A stretch of 64,000 bases of DNA from Brachyhypopomus gauderio. Its lineage: Eukaryota; Chordata; Actinopteri; Gymnotiformes; Hypopomidae. The stretch spans positions 13,022,913-13,086,912 of the forward strand of contig NC_135211.1 in assembly GCF_052324685.1 (NCBI RefSeq), written 5' to 3'. A program made the translations under genes and the position numbers. Below are positions 51,966 to 64,000 of this stretch, piece by piece. The notes under the pieces were generated by a model that ran no database searches, was not told the origin of the DNA, and saw only the letters and a program-made list of their open reading frames with translations. Positions within the stretch are counted from its first letter, which is position 1; the number at the start of each line of letters is the position of its first letter.

Positions 51966-53246
51966 AGACCCGGACTTCGACGCACGCCAGCCTCCTTCTC
52001 TATGCCTCTTGGTCTGTCCATCCCACTCTCTTTCTCTCTCTCTCTCTCTCTGTCTGTCTATCTCTAGCTCACTTCCGCTTTCTGCACACTCTTTTGTGTG
52101 TTCATCTGAGTGTAGTGTAGGCGTGTGTGTGTCGGGCCTGTGACTCATGTTATAGCAGAACTGTATTTTCAGCTTCGACTCCTCTCTGTGCTGCCTCCTC
52201 CAGGGAGGAAGAGAGCCCCATAAAGGCCCTTCCACATCCACGTCCATTATCGAGCATAATTTAGCCCAGTCCTGAGGTGCTGCGGCTCCCCGGCTCAGAT
52301 CGCACGGGCCAGAAGGGACCGGAGGTTAGTGATGCTGTGATATAGATTCAGCCTTTGATCCGGACTAAAAGGCTTTTGTTTTGGTGACGGTTCATCCGTC
52401 TGCTCGGGAGCAGAGTTGCTGAAGATAGAGAGGAGGGCTTAATGGCACAGGAACCTTAACTTTTACCCCTGTCTTTTCACAATGATCTTTTTGAGTAACA
52501 GAAGGAGCTCAGCTCTCTCTTATTCTCTGTCTCTCCCCCTCTCTTATTCTCTGTCTCTCTTTCGCTTATTCTCTCTGTCTTTCTCTTATTCTTTCTGTCT
52601 CTCTCTTATTTATTGTCTGTATCTCTCTCCCCCTCTCCCTCTTCTTTCTCTCTTTCTCTGTCTCTTTCCCTTCCTCTATTGTTCTGCTCAACTCCGGGCC
52701 GGCTCCAAGCCGATTAGCCGGCTCTCTGACGGCAGCCTGTGCCGGGCCCGCCACCCTTCCCCCAGCTCTCTTTGTGCCTCCGCCACGCGCCTCCCGCAAG
52801 CCCCGCGAAAATGCAGTGTAAGGAGGTTTATGGAAAAATGGGCCAAATTTTATGCAAGGATATGCAACAATCAACACAATTTGGTCACTGATGAAGCTTC
52901 TGCTTATGGTGATTGGGAAGTCTTCTCACCTGCTGTAGCTTGACGTCAAATAACGCTTTCAGAAGATTGTGCTGCTACGGCTGGGTTGACATTTATTTTT
53001 GCAGGGCTCTCCTTTGACATTTTAGCATGGATGTGAAATGCCGCAATGTTTGTAAAGTAATATTTTTACTTAATGTCTTTTACCTTTTCTTAAAAAGGTG
53101 TTTTTTTTGTGTGTATCATAATAATAATGGTAAAATAGAATATGGTGGAATAAAATTCTACTCTACTCTACTCTCATGATGATAATAAATAATAGACTGC
53201 AATAGTTTCAGTGTGATCAGCATATGAGTGATTCTGTTGCCATCTT

Positions 53247-53425
53247 ACATTTACGGCATTTGGCAGACGCCCTTATCCAGAACGACTTACATTTTTATCT
53301 CATTTTTTTATACAAGTGAGCAATTTGCTCAGGGGCACCTCAGTCATGGCCTCAGGTCTGGGAATCGAACCCACGACCCTCCGGTCACAAGACCAGTTCC
53401 CTAACCACCAGGCCATGACTGCCCT
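53247..53425 (-). mobile_element. tRNA-derived SINE
   Basis: On the minus strand the head reads like a tRNA gene, with an A-box (TGGCCTGGTGGTTAGGG) and a B-box (GGGTTCGATTCCC). The body ends in the tail taagtcgttctggataaggg then cgtctgccaaatgccgtaaa, which is common to many teleost SINEs. The tail probably lets the SINE borrow a LINE reverse transcriptase. It is too degenerate around the anticodon arm to be a real tRNA gene. Confidence 0.75.
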
Positions 53426-54212
53426 ATCTTCCCAATGCTTGTCATAGTTAGATGATAATAAAAATAGACCACATCTTTGAAAGGGAATTTCAAACAGTGT
53501 GATGGTCTTGTAGTTTGGTGGTGTGATGGTGTGACGGTTTGGTGGTGACCTTTTGGCCACCACGTCTCCGTTGTGGACTGGCAGGCCACGCAGCCATTTG
53601 GGCCCCGGTCCCTGGAGCCCCCATCCCCATCTCCGAGGCTCCCAGCTGCACTGTCTGCTCGATCACCCGAGGAACCACAGCGGGATGCCATCCTGTCTTC
53701 CCGAGTTAGCGTCTCCGCCGCGCAGCACGGAAGCCTGGCGTTCGTGCCGGGACAAGGTGAGGTCTTGTCATAACACGACCGGCACGGCGGGTGAACGGTT
53801 GGGTGAGCTCGCGTCAGGGCGGAGGGGGAGAAGAAAGCCAACCACCGCACGCGATTCTCCACACCTGGCTCTGCTCGTCTGATGATTACCTCCGCAGAAG
53901 AGCTCGCTCCTCTTTGGTTCTGTTCCCGTCTAGCCAGCGTATGGATCAAAGGGGGGGGGGCTAATGACACAGCTCGAGGCCCGGAGTCCGCGAGAGCAAA
54001 GAGCGGGCCGGAGCGAGCGCTCGTCGAGGAATGAGAGCGTTTCCCGCCGCTTCTGTCAGAACCCGTGAAGAATGAAGCCGCTTGGTGGCAAATGTATGTC
54101 TCTGCCCACGATGAAGAGGGGACATTGTCAGGACGCATTGATTTCACTTCACGGGAGTGAAAAGCGTGAACAACGGATCAGTCACTACGTCATTTAGCCC
54201 TGTCCGCTGGTG

Positions 54213-54214
<2 letters not shown>

Positions 54215-54244
<30 letters not shown>
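54215..54244. repeat. (GT)n microsatellite
   Basis: This is a 30-bp GT run. Confidence 0.9.
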
Positions 54245-54250
<6 letters not shown>

Positions 54251-57200
54251 ACGGCGCGAGAGAACCTTCGCTGGGCTCCGAGGAACGCTGTCGCCGGCGC
54301 CCTGTTGACTTGGAGACAGTGCGCAAACGAGCGTAGCTTTGGCCCTGGCTGCGCTGGGGGGAGTCGGAAGCGGCTTCGAGACGTCTGCATTCGTGCGCCG
54401 ACAGACCCGTGTCTGCCAGGAACCTCTATCGGTAGCCTCAGGGCTTGCGGGAAAGATCTCATCGCGCAGCTTATGGTCTTGAAGCAGTCTTGTGTCTGGT
54501 GTCGGGAGATGGGAATACTGTCGGGGAAGACTGGGAGGGCTCTTTGGGAAGACTGGGAATGCGGACTTTGTAGGTGTGATGTTAAGAGCATAAGTTATGA
54601 CTCCTGTGGCTTATGCTGTTGAGGCTTCCTGCGCGCTTGGTATCCATATCTGTGTTACTGTTACCGAGTTTGCCTGGCATGTGTTATAAATGGAAGAGGC
54701 GTTTCAGCCAACTAACGGCTGCTTTGTTATCTAGTCATTGTCATTGTCTTCGTGGCTGTGTGGAATTTGCACATCTTAAAGCGTTGACGTCATGGTGCTA
54801 CCCTGCCTCGCCCGCTCTCGCTTCTTTTGTGTTCTTCATGGCTGGAAGACGACAATGGAAGACTGTCTTGCGTTCTGTCCTGCGTGTCCCTTCTGAAGCG
54901 CATAGCATTGCTCGGAGATGTATAATAGAACTGCTGTTTTCTGTCCACGCGTGATCAGTCTGGTGTTACACGGCACAATATTACACACTAAGGCACGCTG
55001 GACGCCCTTGCTCGATACTACTGAAGCTCCGTATGAACGTATTGTTGATATCTTTTGAGAATGTGTTGGACTTGGACCCGACCGTGTATCACAAAACGGA
55101 TGTAGAGTTCGGCTCCTGCGACCGCTCTTCAGGACGCGTGCAGGACAGGCCAGTCCAAACCATCGCAGGAGACGGAGCCGTTACAGGTGAAACGATCAGG
55201 CTTGTCTAAAGTCATCTCGCCTCGTCCCTCTGGATCTAGAACATGAGGCTACTCTGTTCCACACTACCCTGGAAATGCCAAAGTCATAAAGAGACCCCAG
55301 TGAAATGTCGGGCCAGTCCTGCAAACCTTGTACATCCGTTTGCTCGTACAATTCCCAGTAGGATTATGTTCCCCTTTTTATAAACCACGTGGATGGGAGG
55401 GAAAAAAAAAACAATTTCACACACACTGACCACTGCGTTAACATTTTAGTTTGCAAGCAGAACGAGCCCCCGGGCAAATTCAGGGCTCCTAGCTTTAACG
55501 AACGACCTGCCTTCAGCGTTTAAAGACGAAGTGGCCATCAAACACCATTTAGCCGCCTGAGAGGGTGCTGAAAGTTTGATGAAGCGCTCGCGAGATCACA
55601 CACCCACATCAGCATGTCTCAAGATCCCTGCACACACACACACACACACATCCGTTTCTACACACAAGGTCAACTACAGGCCCGAGCACACACAGGAACT
55701 TGCTGACTGGAGGAGAGGAAGTATTTAACGCCCAGCCACCACACACACCCCCCCCCCCCCCTCCCGCCCCCGCCTGACTTGGTGCACAATCAGAAACGGT
55801 GAAATTACTTTTCTGCTGATGCCTATCTGTCCTTTCCTCCCGATAACTATGCTGAGATTTACTTAATTATTTCTCCTTGATTCCCTCCTCGCTTTTTCCA
55901 CCAACTGCTGGGAGCCATGAAACAATTTTTGGCAGTTTTATATATATATATAAAAAAGAAAACCTCGATACTCATCTATGTACTCTTAGAAATAAAATGA
56001 GAATATTAAAATTTCATTATGTAAGATGAAAGTGGTTATGCCTAATGCATTAAGAGAAATTTTGAGAGATGCTTTAGCTCTCGAATGTAAACGCGACGTC
56101 TCATATAAACGTGGTGGAACGAAAAAGACGCGTGGGTAATGTGGCCCTCTTGGTTGCTCCTTAAACCAGTGATGCGATCCTCTGGTTCAGGAGTCATGTT
56201 CACTCTCCCTTCGTCTCCCTCACTGAAGCAGACCTGTGAATTATATTTATCCACAGTCGTCTCCCCAACAAGAGAAAGCAGAAGGCCTCGTTGTAATTCG
56301 CACAGAGGAGTGTATCTCATCCCAGAAGTGGGAGCCTAGCTTTGAATCTGTAGGTCTCGGTCTTGGCTCTGAGATAGAGACCTTAGGAGATCAAGACCTC
56401 AGGAGCAGCGGTTGTCCAAACTGCTGGAGGTGGGGTGAGGGGTGGCGCGGAGGGTGGGTGGGGGTTTGTTTAGGTTGCTCTGGGTGGGCTGGTGTGTCAG
56501 CCACACAGTGAAGGGGGCGGAGACCCTCTGCTCTTCATAGCCCAGATTGATTTCCTCCAGTGCAGCATGCTTACAGATCTCCAAAACAAACTGTCCCCTC
56601 TTGTGCCGAGTGCTCACAGATCTCCAAACAAAGCGTCCCCTCCAGGCCCTTTGGTCTTTACCCTGACATCACTGACAAATGTGATTTACTTTGAAGTGTG
56701 TTTGTGTTTGCGTATGTGTGTTAGGGGTGTGGGGGAAGGCAGTGGAAAGTTTGTGGATGTGTGTGTGTGTGTGGGTGTGTGAGTGTGTCCATTTGTTTTA
56801 GTACATGTTCAGGACAAAAAACAGAAACAAAACAAAGAAACAAAAACTTTGGGAATAATTATTACCCAGTTAATTAATTTATAGTTATAGTTAGATATAG
56901 TGTTGGTACATATACCAGGGATCCAGATAAAAAAAAATATTCAAGGAAACAGTGGCTACTAAAAGGAAAAAATAAGGTTTATATTACTTTATATTACTAA
57001 TAACTTGTTCTAGGTGCCATAATAATATACAAACGAGTTCATTGTGAGTGGCTGTGATTGGACAGAGATGTAGATTGTGTGAAAAAATATTTTTCGCTTC
57101 CCCATTATTAACAAGCTAACGCTTAGTGCTAAAGTTTCTGCTCGGCTATACTGATTTTGCAAGTCACGTTGTTGATCGAATTCCCACGAGCATGCATGCA

Positions 57201-57497
57201 TTTGTTGATGGGCAGAGACGTCCATGAGAGTGGGAGTTAAAGTGGCCTATCGTTCAACTTTTCAAATACAAACTCAAAAGAAAACGTTGGATATTTTTTA
57301 CAATTACAAAAAATCTTCACGCATCACCTGTTGCCACTGGCGAGTTGAACAATTATTACTGCAATAATTATTACATTAATATTTATGGTCACGATTGCGA
57401 CCATTTTAGTTGCAGTCAGGAGCCCTGTATAAATGATACGTTTATGACGTGTATGACCCCACATCCTTACAATGTATTAAAATAAACATGCTAGTCT

Positions 57498-57501
<4 letters not shown>

Positions 57502-57536
<35 letters not shown>
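57502..57536. repeat. (GT)n microsatellite
   Basis: This is a 35-bp GT run. Confidence 0.9.
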
Positions 57537-57539
<3 letters not shown>

Positions 57540-59390
57540 GACATTAACAATAGTTCTCCTCTGACTTATTCTTAGCTCCTGCAGACATTTCAGAAACATT
57601 CAGCAGTGGTTGAAGGCAAGCTGAACCTCTGACTCTATATTACAAAGTCTTTTTTATTGTGGAGCTACACTAAAGTGCCTCTCCTGATCTCCTTTCAGCT
57701 ACATCACAGTATCTCAACACGGTATCTAAACTAGGGAATGGTCAGAGTTGCCAGATCATGTAAATTGACCAGAGGGCTCTGACTCTAGTGTTCTAGTGCT
57801 AGCACTCTCGCTGAACAAAACTGGATGTTCGGCCATGATGGAATTTTTACTTCATCACTCTGTGGGTTCCTCATTGAAATCGGTCATTGGAACCAGAAAC
57901 CTGCATGTCAGCATATATGAGTGGGTGGAAAAAATTTGCCCTACAGTTTGCTGCTCTATTACTCTCTGCATTCTATATATGCTCACACTCATGGCTGTTC
58001 TTCAGTCTCTTTGAGCCCTCATCTTCTAAGTTTGCCTAAATACTTTGTTAGCTCTTCTTTAAGGCGTTAGTTTTTAAAGTTGTAATCAAGTAAAGATAGC
58101 TTAACTTTGTTTGGATAGTTTCACATTGTAAAGATATCTTAATTTGGTAAGAATGTCTTGACGTCGGTATGTAAATAAATACCATCCTTCTTCCCTTCCT
58201 CACAGCGCATGCCTTCTCTCTCCCCGCACGTGTCCTGCACGTGTCCTGCATGCTGAAACATGCAGAGCATCCCAAATAAAGTTTGTCTGCAATCCGGCTG
58301 GAGGACCACTAGAACCCGACGGAAGACGGGTTCAATATGGTGGACAGATAAACCATTGTGCAGTGACCGGGTTAAAGGCTGTGATCTATTACGTGTAATA
58401 TGGTATTATTAGAGAATGTGACAAAAAAAATGTTATTTTGTCCCTGCGGGTGCAAGCTACACAGGGGCCAGGTGCATAGTGTGTGAACTGCTGCCAGATC
58501 TGTGCAAGAGTCCAGCTGTGGAGCAGAGCTCTATCGCCTGTTGGTGGTCATTGTGTGGGAGACGTCATATCAGCTCTGAGTGCGCCAAAGGGCTCGGTGA
58601 TCCTGTCTTTACACTACTGTGCTCTTGATGCTCTTGGCCAGAGCAACTCCCAGCAGAGCTTTGCTCTTAGGCTGCGTGGCCATGAGACCGGAGATGAGAT
58701 GATGCCAAGAATCACTTGATCCTTAACCCGCTTGATCCCCGGAAGTGAGGCTGCCCAGGAACTCTGTGATGTAGATTGAAATGAATCGACTCTTGATGTG
58801 AATTGGACTCCCTGGTCTTGACCCTTAACCCAACAAGACATGTCCTACAACAGAAGCTAAAAACAACCAGAAAATAGGACCAATGAAAATAAAAAGGTAA
58901 ACTGAGGAATGTCTTTTTTTCCCCCATTACTTTATCAGGGAAGTAATGTAATCTTAATGGACCCATTCTGGATACAGCAGTTTAAGTTTCAATCATGTAA
59001 AGGGTTTTCCTCTGCAGTGATCTGGCAGTTCAATTTAAAACTCAAATAAATGTCTTCCAGTGGAGCATCACCACACGCAGACTGCAGCCATAAATAAATG
59101 ATAAATGGGAGATGAAGTCCGGCATTTTATTTCATCATAGGAGCCCCGTGGCTTGGTGCGATAAGGCTCATATCATTCGCTGGAGGCCGCTTTTGATTTC
59201 TGACCTGTGGTGCTGCTTCATTATTGTTTTAATCTCGGCGTCCCGTAGCGATTAAATGGAAATCCAGTTCCTGCGTGTGCTGGAGTCAAGAGTGGGAGAC
59301 ATGGATACTAGGAAGCGATGCCTGGAAATCTTATAGCTTTTGTCTTCCAACACCTCCACATTTGTCAGGATCTTCAAGGCTTTTAGCCGC

Positions 59391-59438
59391 AGCTAAAACG
59401 TGCAGCTAAAACGTGCAGCTAAAACGTGCAGCTAAAAG
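59391..59438. repeat. 13-bp tandem repeat (cagctaaaacgtg), about four units
   Basis: Three perfect consecutive copies and one partial copy of cagctaaaacgtg are present. Confidence 0.85.
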
Positions 59439-60286
59439 GCTGGGAATTAAAGTCGTTCTTCAGGCACGATTAGTTCCATTTGCCACAGACGTGGCGCTTC
59501 CTATTAGAAGTTCCAACAAACTAAATGGCTGGTGAGAGCGTCTGATGCAGGCGTTTGCGAGGACATTTGTCTCAAGCTTGAGCTTATGTAAACGAGTAAT
59601 TCCTGAGCATGCAGACTTCAGCGTGCAACATTAGCCAATGTTTTACGTTCTGGATTTCTTGCTGTGTTTGTATTGATTTGAAAAGCAGTATAAATATATT
59701 CGTTTTTTTTTTATTGTGTTTTTTTTTTTTGCCTACCCATCAGGCTTCCGTATATTATATATTGAGACATTATTAGAACGCGCCGCTGGGGACAGATCTA
59801 CGGCGGTAATAATCTTCACATCTTTTCCCTCTTTACTTCAAACTTTTTTTGATGATGCGTTATCTGTTGCTTACTGTAGGAGGAAATGCTTATGAAAGTA
59901 AAGATGACATTTGGAATTATCTCCGGGCCGTTGGCAGGCGTCTTCGTTTGGAGATTAGAATGTGCTCAGGAATCGCACCTGGCCCACCCTCCGAACCAAA
60001 TTTTTGGCACAGCTGTCACGGTGGGCCGGCTTTTGTCTGTGGGCCACGTGAGGGGTGTGGATAAGGGTGGATTAAGGCCTCCCTCCCCCATCTCCATCCT
60101 ACCCTCCACCTTCTTTCCTGTTTTCCATATTTTAGCTCCAATAAGTAGAGCGATGGGAGTTTAACCCTCACCCCTCCCCTCTTTGACTGTCTTTGTCTCC
60201 TCCTCTTCCCCTTGACGAAAGCCGTGCTGAAAGGTTCTTCATCTTTAACTTGGAGAGCCGACTCGTCTCCTCCAGTCCCAGTAGAG

Positions 60287-60368
60287 CCCCCCCCCCCCCC
60301 CCCCCCCCCCCCCCAGCCATCCCACTCACCTTTGCTCTCAGTATGGTGCTTACCTTTGGGCTGTCATA

Positions 60369-60403
<35 letters not shown>

Positions 60404-60427
60404 TGGTGGGGGGGGGGGGGGGGGGGG
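60287..60427. repeat. Poly-C, (GT)n and poly-G cluster
   Basis: A 28-bp C run (60287-60314), a GT run (60371-60402) and a run of about 20 G (60408-60427) lie within 141 bp. The C and G runs are complementary to each other. Confidence 0.95.
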
Positions 60428-60765
60428 TTGTGTGCATATAACTCACTGCTGTGTATGTATCATTTGGATTTCTATGAAAATGCTCAACGTTGTTTGGAGA
60501 ACACATACCCACTTATGTATGCAGTACTTGGCAATTTATTTGAAATGGTTTTAGTTCTTATGTTCTTTCCCTACAAATCAAAGTCTTTTTTGCTTATACT
60601 AGGGACGCAGGACTCTGTATGCACTGTAATGCTAAGGGATTCTCTTAGACACTTCTGCAGGCCTAAAAAGGTCTTTTATGTACTTCTAACAACACAGGTC
60701 TGGTGTAATGCTGTAGTGTTGTAGCATTGTGAGCCTGGTCCATGATGTGTAGTGGGACCCAATCC

Positions 60766-60829
60766 TGTGTGTGTGTGTGTGTGTGTGCGTGTGTGTGCGT
60801 GTGTGTGCGTGTGTGTGTGTGTGTGTGTG
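60766..60829. repeat. (GT)n microsatellite with periodic GC interruptions
   Basis: This is a GT run in which tgcg interruptions recur about every 10 bp. Confidence 0.9.
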
Positions 60830-61503
60830 CTTTTATTAACATGATGTCCTTCTATAGTATAAGCTATAGTGAACAAAGTCAGTGTGTAGTGCAGTATGTC
60901 TCTCGTAGCTCCGAGCCCTGTGCAGCTATGTCTGGCTGTCCTGTAGTGTTTCGTGAGCTGCGGTGTGCGCGCGTGAGTGCACCAGTGTGCACTAATGCAT
61001 CTTCCTGGGAGCCCTGGCGGGTGCGCTGAGCGTGGGAAGGAGAGGTCTTCTGAGGAGCCATGCCTGCCCAGAGCAGCCCCTCTGCTTCTTGTTGGCAGCC
61101 TCATAGCTCCTCCCAGCTGGCCAGGACTCCCTCCATCAGGAATCGACTGTGGGCTCTGTGTAGGATCGGCTTAGCTTCAGCCTGGATCAGATGCCCCCGC
61201 CCCCCCTCAGAGTTCATTGTGCAGTTTCCTGGCTGCGCTCCATGCTTCATGCAAAGTCTGAAATATTTCTGGAATGTCCCACTGCTTCAGGAACTTTGCT
61301 GTCATTTTATGGGAAATGAGAGCAGGTTGAGGAGATATTTCTCACCTCTGCAGCCAGTTCACTATAGGAAAAGCACGCACTCTGTAATGGACGCACCATT
61401 TACAAGACCAGAGGCAAATGGGTAAATAACTAGAGTAATCAATGGCAGAGGAACAGGAGAACACTGGTGTCAGCAGCAGACTGAAAAACGCTGGATGAAT
61501 AAT

Positions 61504-61572
61504 TTGTGTGTGCGTGTGTGTGTGAGAGTGCGTGTGTGTGTGAGTGTGCGTGTGTGTGCGTGTGTGTGCGTG

Positions 61573-61620
<48 letters not shown>

Positions 61621-61621
61621 T

Positions 61622-61656
<35 letters not shown>
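61504..61656. repeat. Compound (GT)n microsatellite
   Basis: This is a 150-bp GT-rich array with regular GC and GA interruptions (tgcg, tgag). Confidence 0.93.
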
Positions 61657-61657
<1 letters not shown>

Positions 61658-61781
61658 ATGTACAGACGTGCTGGCTGATTATTGCTGTGATGTTGACAGG
61701 GTGGGTGACTGAAGGGCTTCTTCTACCTTCATTATCTGTCTCTATAGGGGGGGGAGAGAGACTGCAGCACTGGGGCTCTTA

Positions 61782-63379
61782 GGGGCAGAGACTGAGGTAG
61801 GGGCAGAGACTGAGGTAGGGGCAGGGACTGGGGGAGAGGCAGAGACTGAGGTAGGGGCAGAGACTGAGGTAGGGGCAGGGACTGGGGGAGAGGCAGAGAC
61901 TGAGGTAGGGGCAGGGACTGAGGTAGGGGCAGGGACTGGGGTAGGGGCAGGGACTGGGGGAGGGGCAGGGACTGAGGTAGGGGCAGGGACTGGGGGAGAG
62001 GCAGAGACTGAGGTAGGGGCAGAGACTGGGGGAGAGGCAGAGACTGAGGTAGGGGCAGGGACTGAGGTAGGGGCAGGGACTGAGGTAGGGGCAGAGACTG
62101 AGGTAGGGGCAGAGACTGAGGTAGGGGCAGGGACTGGGGGAGAGGCAGAGACTGAGGTAGGGGCAGGGACTGAGGTAGGGGCAGGGACTGAGGTAGGGGC
62201 AGGGACTGGGGGAGAGGCAGAGACTGAGGTAGGGGCAGGGACTGAGGTAGGGGCAGGGACTGGGGGAGAGGCAGGGACTGAGGTAGGGGCAGGGACTGGG
62301 GGAGAGGCAGAGACTGAGGTAGGGGCAGAGACTGAGATAGGGGCAGGGACTGGGGGAGAGGCAGAGACTGAGGTAGGGGCAGGGACTGAGGTAGGGGCAG
62401 GGACTGAGGTAGGGGCAGGGACTGGGGTAGGGGCAGGGACTGAGGTAGGGGCAGAGACTGAGGTAGGGGCAGAGACTGGGGGAGAGGCAGAGATTGAGGT
62501 GGGGCAGAGACTGGGGGAGAGGCAGAGACTGAGGTAGGGGCAGGGACTGGGGTAGGGGCAGGGACTGGGGGAGGGGCAGGGACTGGGGGAGAGGCAGAGA
62601 CTGAGGTAGGGGCAGGGACTGAGGTAGGGGCAGGGATTGGGGGAGAGGCAGAGACTGAGGTAGGGGCAGGGACTGAGGTAGGGGCAGAGACTGAGGTAGG
62701 GGCAGAGACTGAGGTAGGGGCAGGGACTGAGGTAGGGGCAGAGACTGAGGTAGGGGCAGGGACTGGGGGAGAGGCAGAGACTGAGGTAGGGGCAGGGACT
62801 GGGGGAGAGGCAGAGACTGAGGTAGGGGCAGAGACTGAGGTAGGGACAGAGACTGAGATAGGGGCAGGGACTGGGGGAGAGGCAGGGACTGAGGTAGGGG
62901 CAGGGACTGAGGTAGGGGCAGAGACTGGGGTAGGGGCAGGGACTGGGGGAGGGGCAGGGACTGGGGGAGAGGCAGAGACTGAGGTAGGGGCAGGGACTGA
63001 GGTAGGGGCAGGGATTGGGGGAGAGGCAGAGACTGAGGTAGGGGCAGGGACTGGGGGAGAGGCAGAGACTGAGGTAGGGGCAGAGACTGAGGTAGGGGCA
63101 GGGACTGAGGTAGGGGCAGAGACTGAGGTAGGGGCAGGGACTGGGGGAGAGGCAGAGACTGAGGTAGGGGCAGGGACTGGGGGAGAGGCAGAGACTGAGG
63201 TAGGGGCAGAGACTGAGGTAGGGGCAGAGACTGAGATAGGGGCAGGGACTGGGGGAGAGGCAGGGACTGAGGTAGGGGCAGGGACTGAGGTAGGGGCAGG
63301 GACTGGGGTAGGAGCAGAGACTGAGGGAGGGGCAGGGACTGGGGTAGAGGCAGGGACTGGGGTAGAGGCAAGGACTGAG
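61782..63379. repeat. 18-bp minisatellite (VNTR), about 89 units, with higher-order structure
   Basis: The basic unit is ggggcagagactgaggta, with variants agggac/agagac and gaggta/ggggga/ggggta. Spacing stays at 18 bp except for a 1-bp deletion near 62497 (gaggtggggcag). Rare variant marks recur exactly 378 bp (21 units) apart: gactgggg at 62546 and 62924, gggattgg at 62636 and 63014, and actgagat at 62852 and 63230. Two minus-strand frames stay open throughout only because 18 is a multiple of 3; they encode PQSLPL-type hexapeptides and are not considered genes. Confidence 0.95.
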
Positions 63380-63531
63380 CACCTGCAATTTCTCTAAGAC
63401 TACAAGGGAAGCTCAGTTTCCCCTAAAATGTCAAATATGTACATTCCATTGCAATTCCCGTTGCATCAATGCCATAGATTTCAAGAAATTGTTTTCTTAT
63501 ACAGTCTATGATCAATGCATTTGCCCATAGA

Positions 63532-64000
63532 TCAGGGGTGGCCAACCCGCGGCTCGCGAGCCGCATGCGGCTCTTTGCCTGGTTTCATGCGGCTCCCCAG
63601 CCGGTCCGCGGGCTCACCTGCACAAACGGGGCGACACACTGCTACATTTTCGTGGTGCGCGGTTAGTTTACAAGCCTAGCGAGCCGCTAATACTTTTAAA
63701 ACCGGCGTAGAAACACGCATTTGATCAGTCGAAAGGTTGAATCCTGTTTTGATTGATGGCTATTTTGAGATATCCACCTTCACCTAATCATTGGGAGCTC
63801 AGTCCCATCATGGATTTTGCAAGTGAAGTCATAAAACAAACCTCAATACATTTCTTGGTACAGTATTTGTTTGACAAAATTGCTTGACTATTTCCATTGG
63901 TCATTTTGTAAATAAAACACACTCATAGTATCTCCTTGTTTCAGTATAACATAATTTCAACATTTCCTTGTTCGAGCGTAATATTGTTTCGTTAGTTTGT
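63532..64000. mobile_element. End of a hAT-like interspersed repeat, possibly cut off by the window edge
   Basis: The stretch starting caggggtggccaacccgcgg and followed by gagccgcatgcggctctttg matches the terminus typical of hAT/Charlie-type repeats that are abundant in fish. No opposite terminus is found before 64000, so its full length and coding content cannot be judged. Confidence 0.5.

Larger units (their letters stand above)
48679..53246 (+). other. brsk2 intron 1, middle part
   Basis: No exon is recognised. The segment near 51000-51400 is CpG-rich, with alternating purine-pyrimidine (CG/CA) stretches. Two long (GT)n arrays and (CT)n runs (about 51779-51815, 52029-52070 and 52520-52680) are present. 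Confidence 0.4.
53426..61781 (+). other. brsk2 intron 1, right part
   Basis: No exon is recognised. It includes a CpG-rich segment at about 53560-54060 and 54240-54450, a C run near 55749-55762, and repeat-poor AT-rich blocks near 55790-55940 and 59040-59270 that resemble conserved enhancers. Confidence 0.4.

Noticed and set aside
53340-53425. tRNA-like A and B boxes on the minus strand
   Set aside because: They belong to the head of a SINE. The acceptor stem and anticodon arm do not form a proper tRNA.
61742-63388. Two open frames of 530-548 residues on the minus strand encoding Pro/Leu/Ser hexapeptide repeats
   Set aside because: They are a by-product of an 18-bp minisatellite. Several frames are open at once, there is no start context, splice site or domain, and the 1-bp deletion near 62497 switches the repeat phase within both.

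Overview
The window is animal nuclear DNA, almost certainly from a teleost fish. It has intron-split vertebrate genes, long (CA)n, (TA)n and (CT)n microsatellites, decayed Tc1/mariner copies, hAT-type elements, and a tRNA-derived SINE with a tail seen in many fish. I cannot name the species. No prokaryotic gene, CRISPR array or operon is present.

Four genes are well supported, plus the first exon of a fifth. From left to right they are: a complete ascl1-type proneural bHLH gene (minus, 15-611); a four-exon rassf7 gene (minus, 8075-11719); a complete hras gene (plus, coding exons 25065-26157); a complete ten-exon tsg101 gene (plus, 29483-32916); and coding exon 1 of brsk2 (plus, 40883-40973), whose first intron appears to fill the rest of the window. 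The order rassf7-hras-tsg101-brsk2 resembles the human 11p15 region. On human 11p15.5, PHRF1 lies beside RASSF7. At the matching place here (about 5060-5500, minus) there is only a broken two-exon relic that looks like the PHD-finger region of phrf1.

The space between genes is rich in mobile DNA. A 340-bp hAT-type MITE (1136-1475) and a 1192-bp hAT-type non-autonomous element (47479-48670) both have terminal inverted repeats and perfect 8-bp target duplications. Dead Tc1-like fragments lie at about 3588-3845 and 37303-37900. A SINE lies at about 53247-53425, and the end of another hAT-like repeat starts near 63532.

The most unusual object is a compact 2.9-kb LTR element (17690-20626, minus strand). 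It has 445-bp and 458-bp LTRs and a 5-bp target duplication (AAAAC). It shows no gag-pol motifs, but carries one long frame that begins inside the LTR and runs through several blocks of 30-bp tandem repeats. The two LTR copies of the start of this frame differ mostly at silent positions, which neutral decay of paired LTRs does not predict.

The last 23 kb (brsk2 intron 1) holds no exon I can recognise. It holds simple repeats, AT-rich blocks that resemble conserved enhancers, and a 1.6-kb minisatellite of 18-bp units (61782-63379) with a 378-bp higher-order period. The genes do not form a pathway unit. They are developmental and signalling genes (ascl1 transcription factor, Ras GTPase, Ras-association scaffold, ESCRT-I subunit, neuronal polarity kinase) held together by old synteny.
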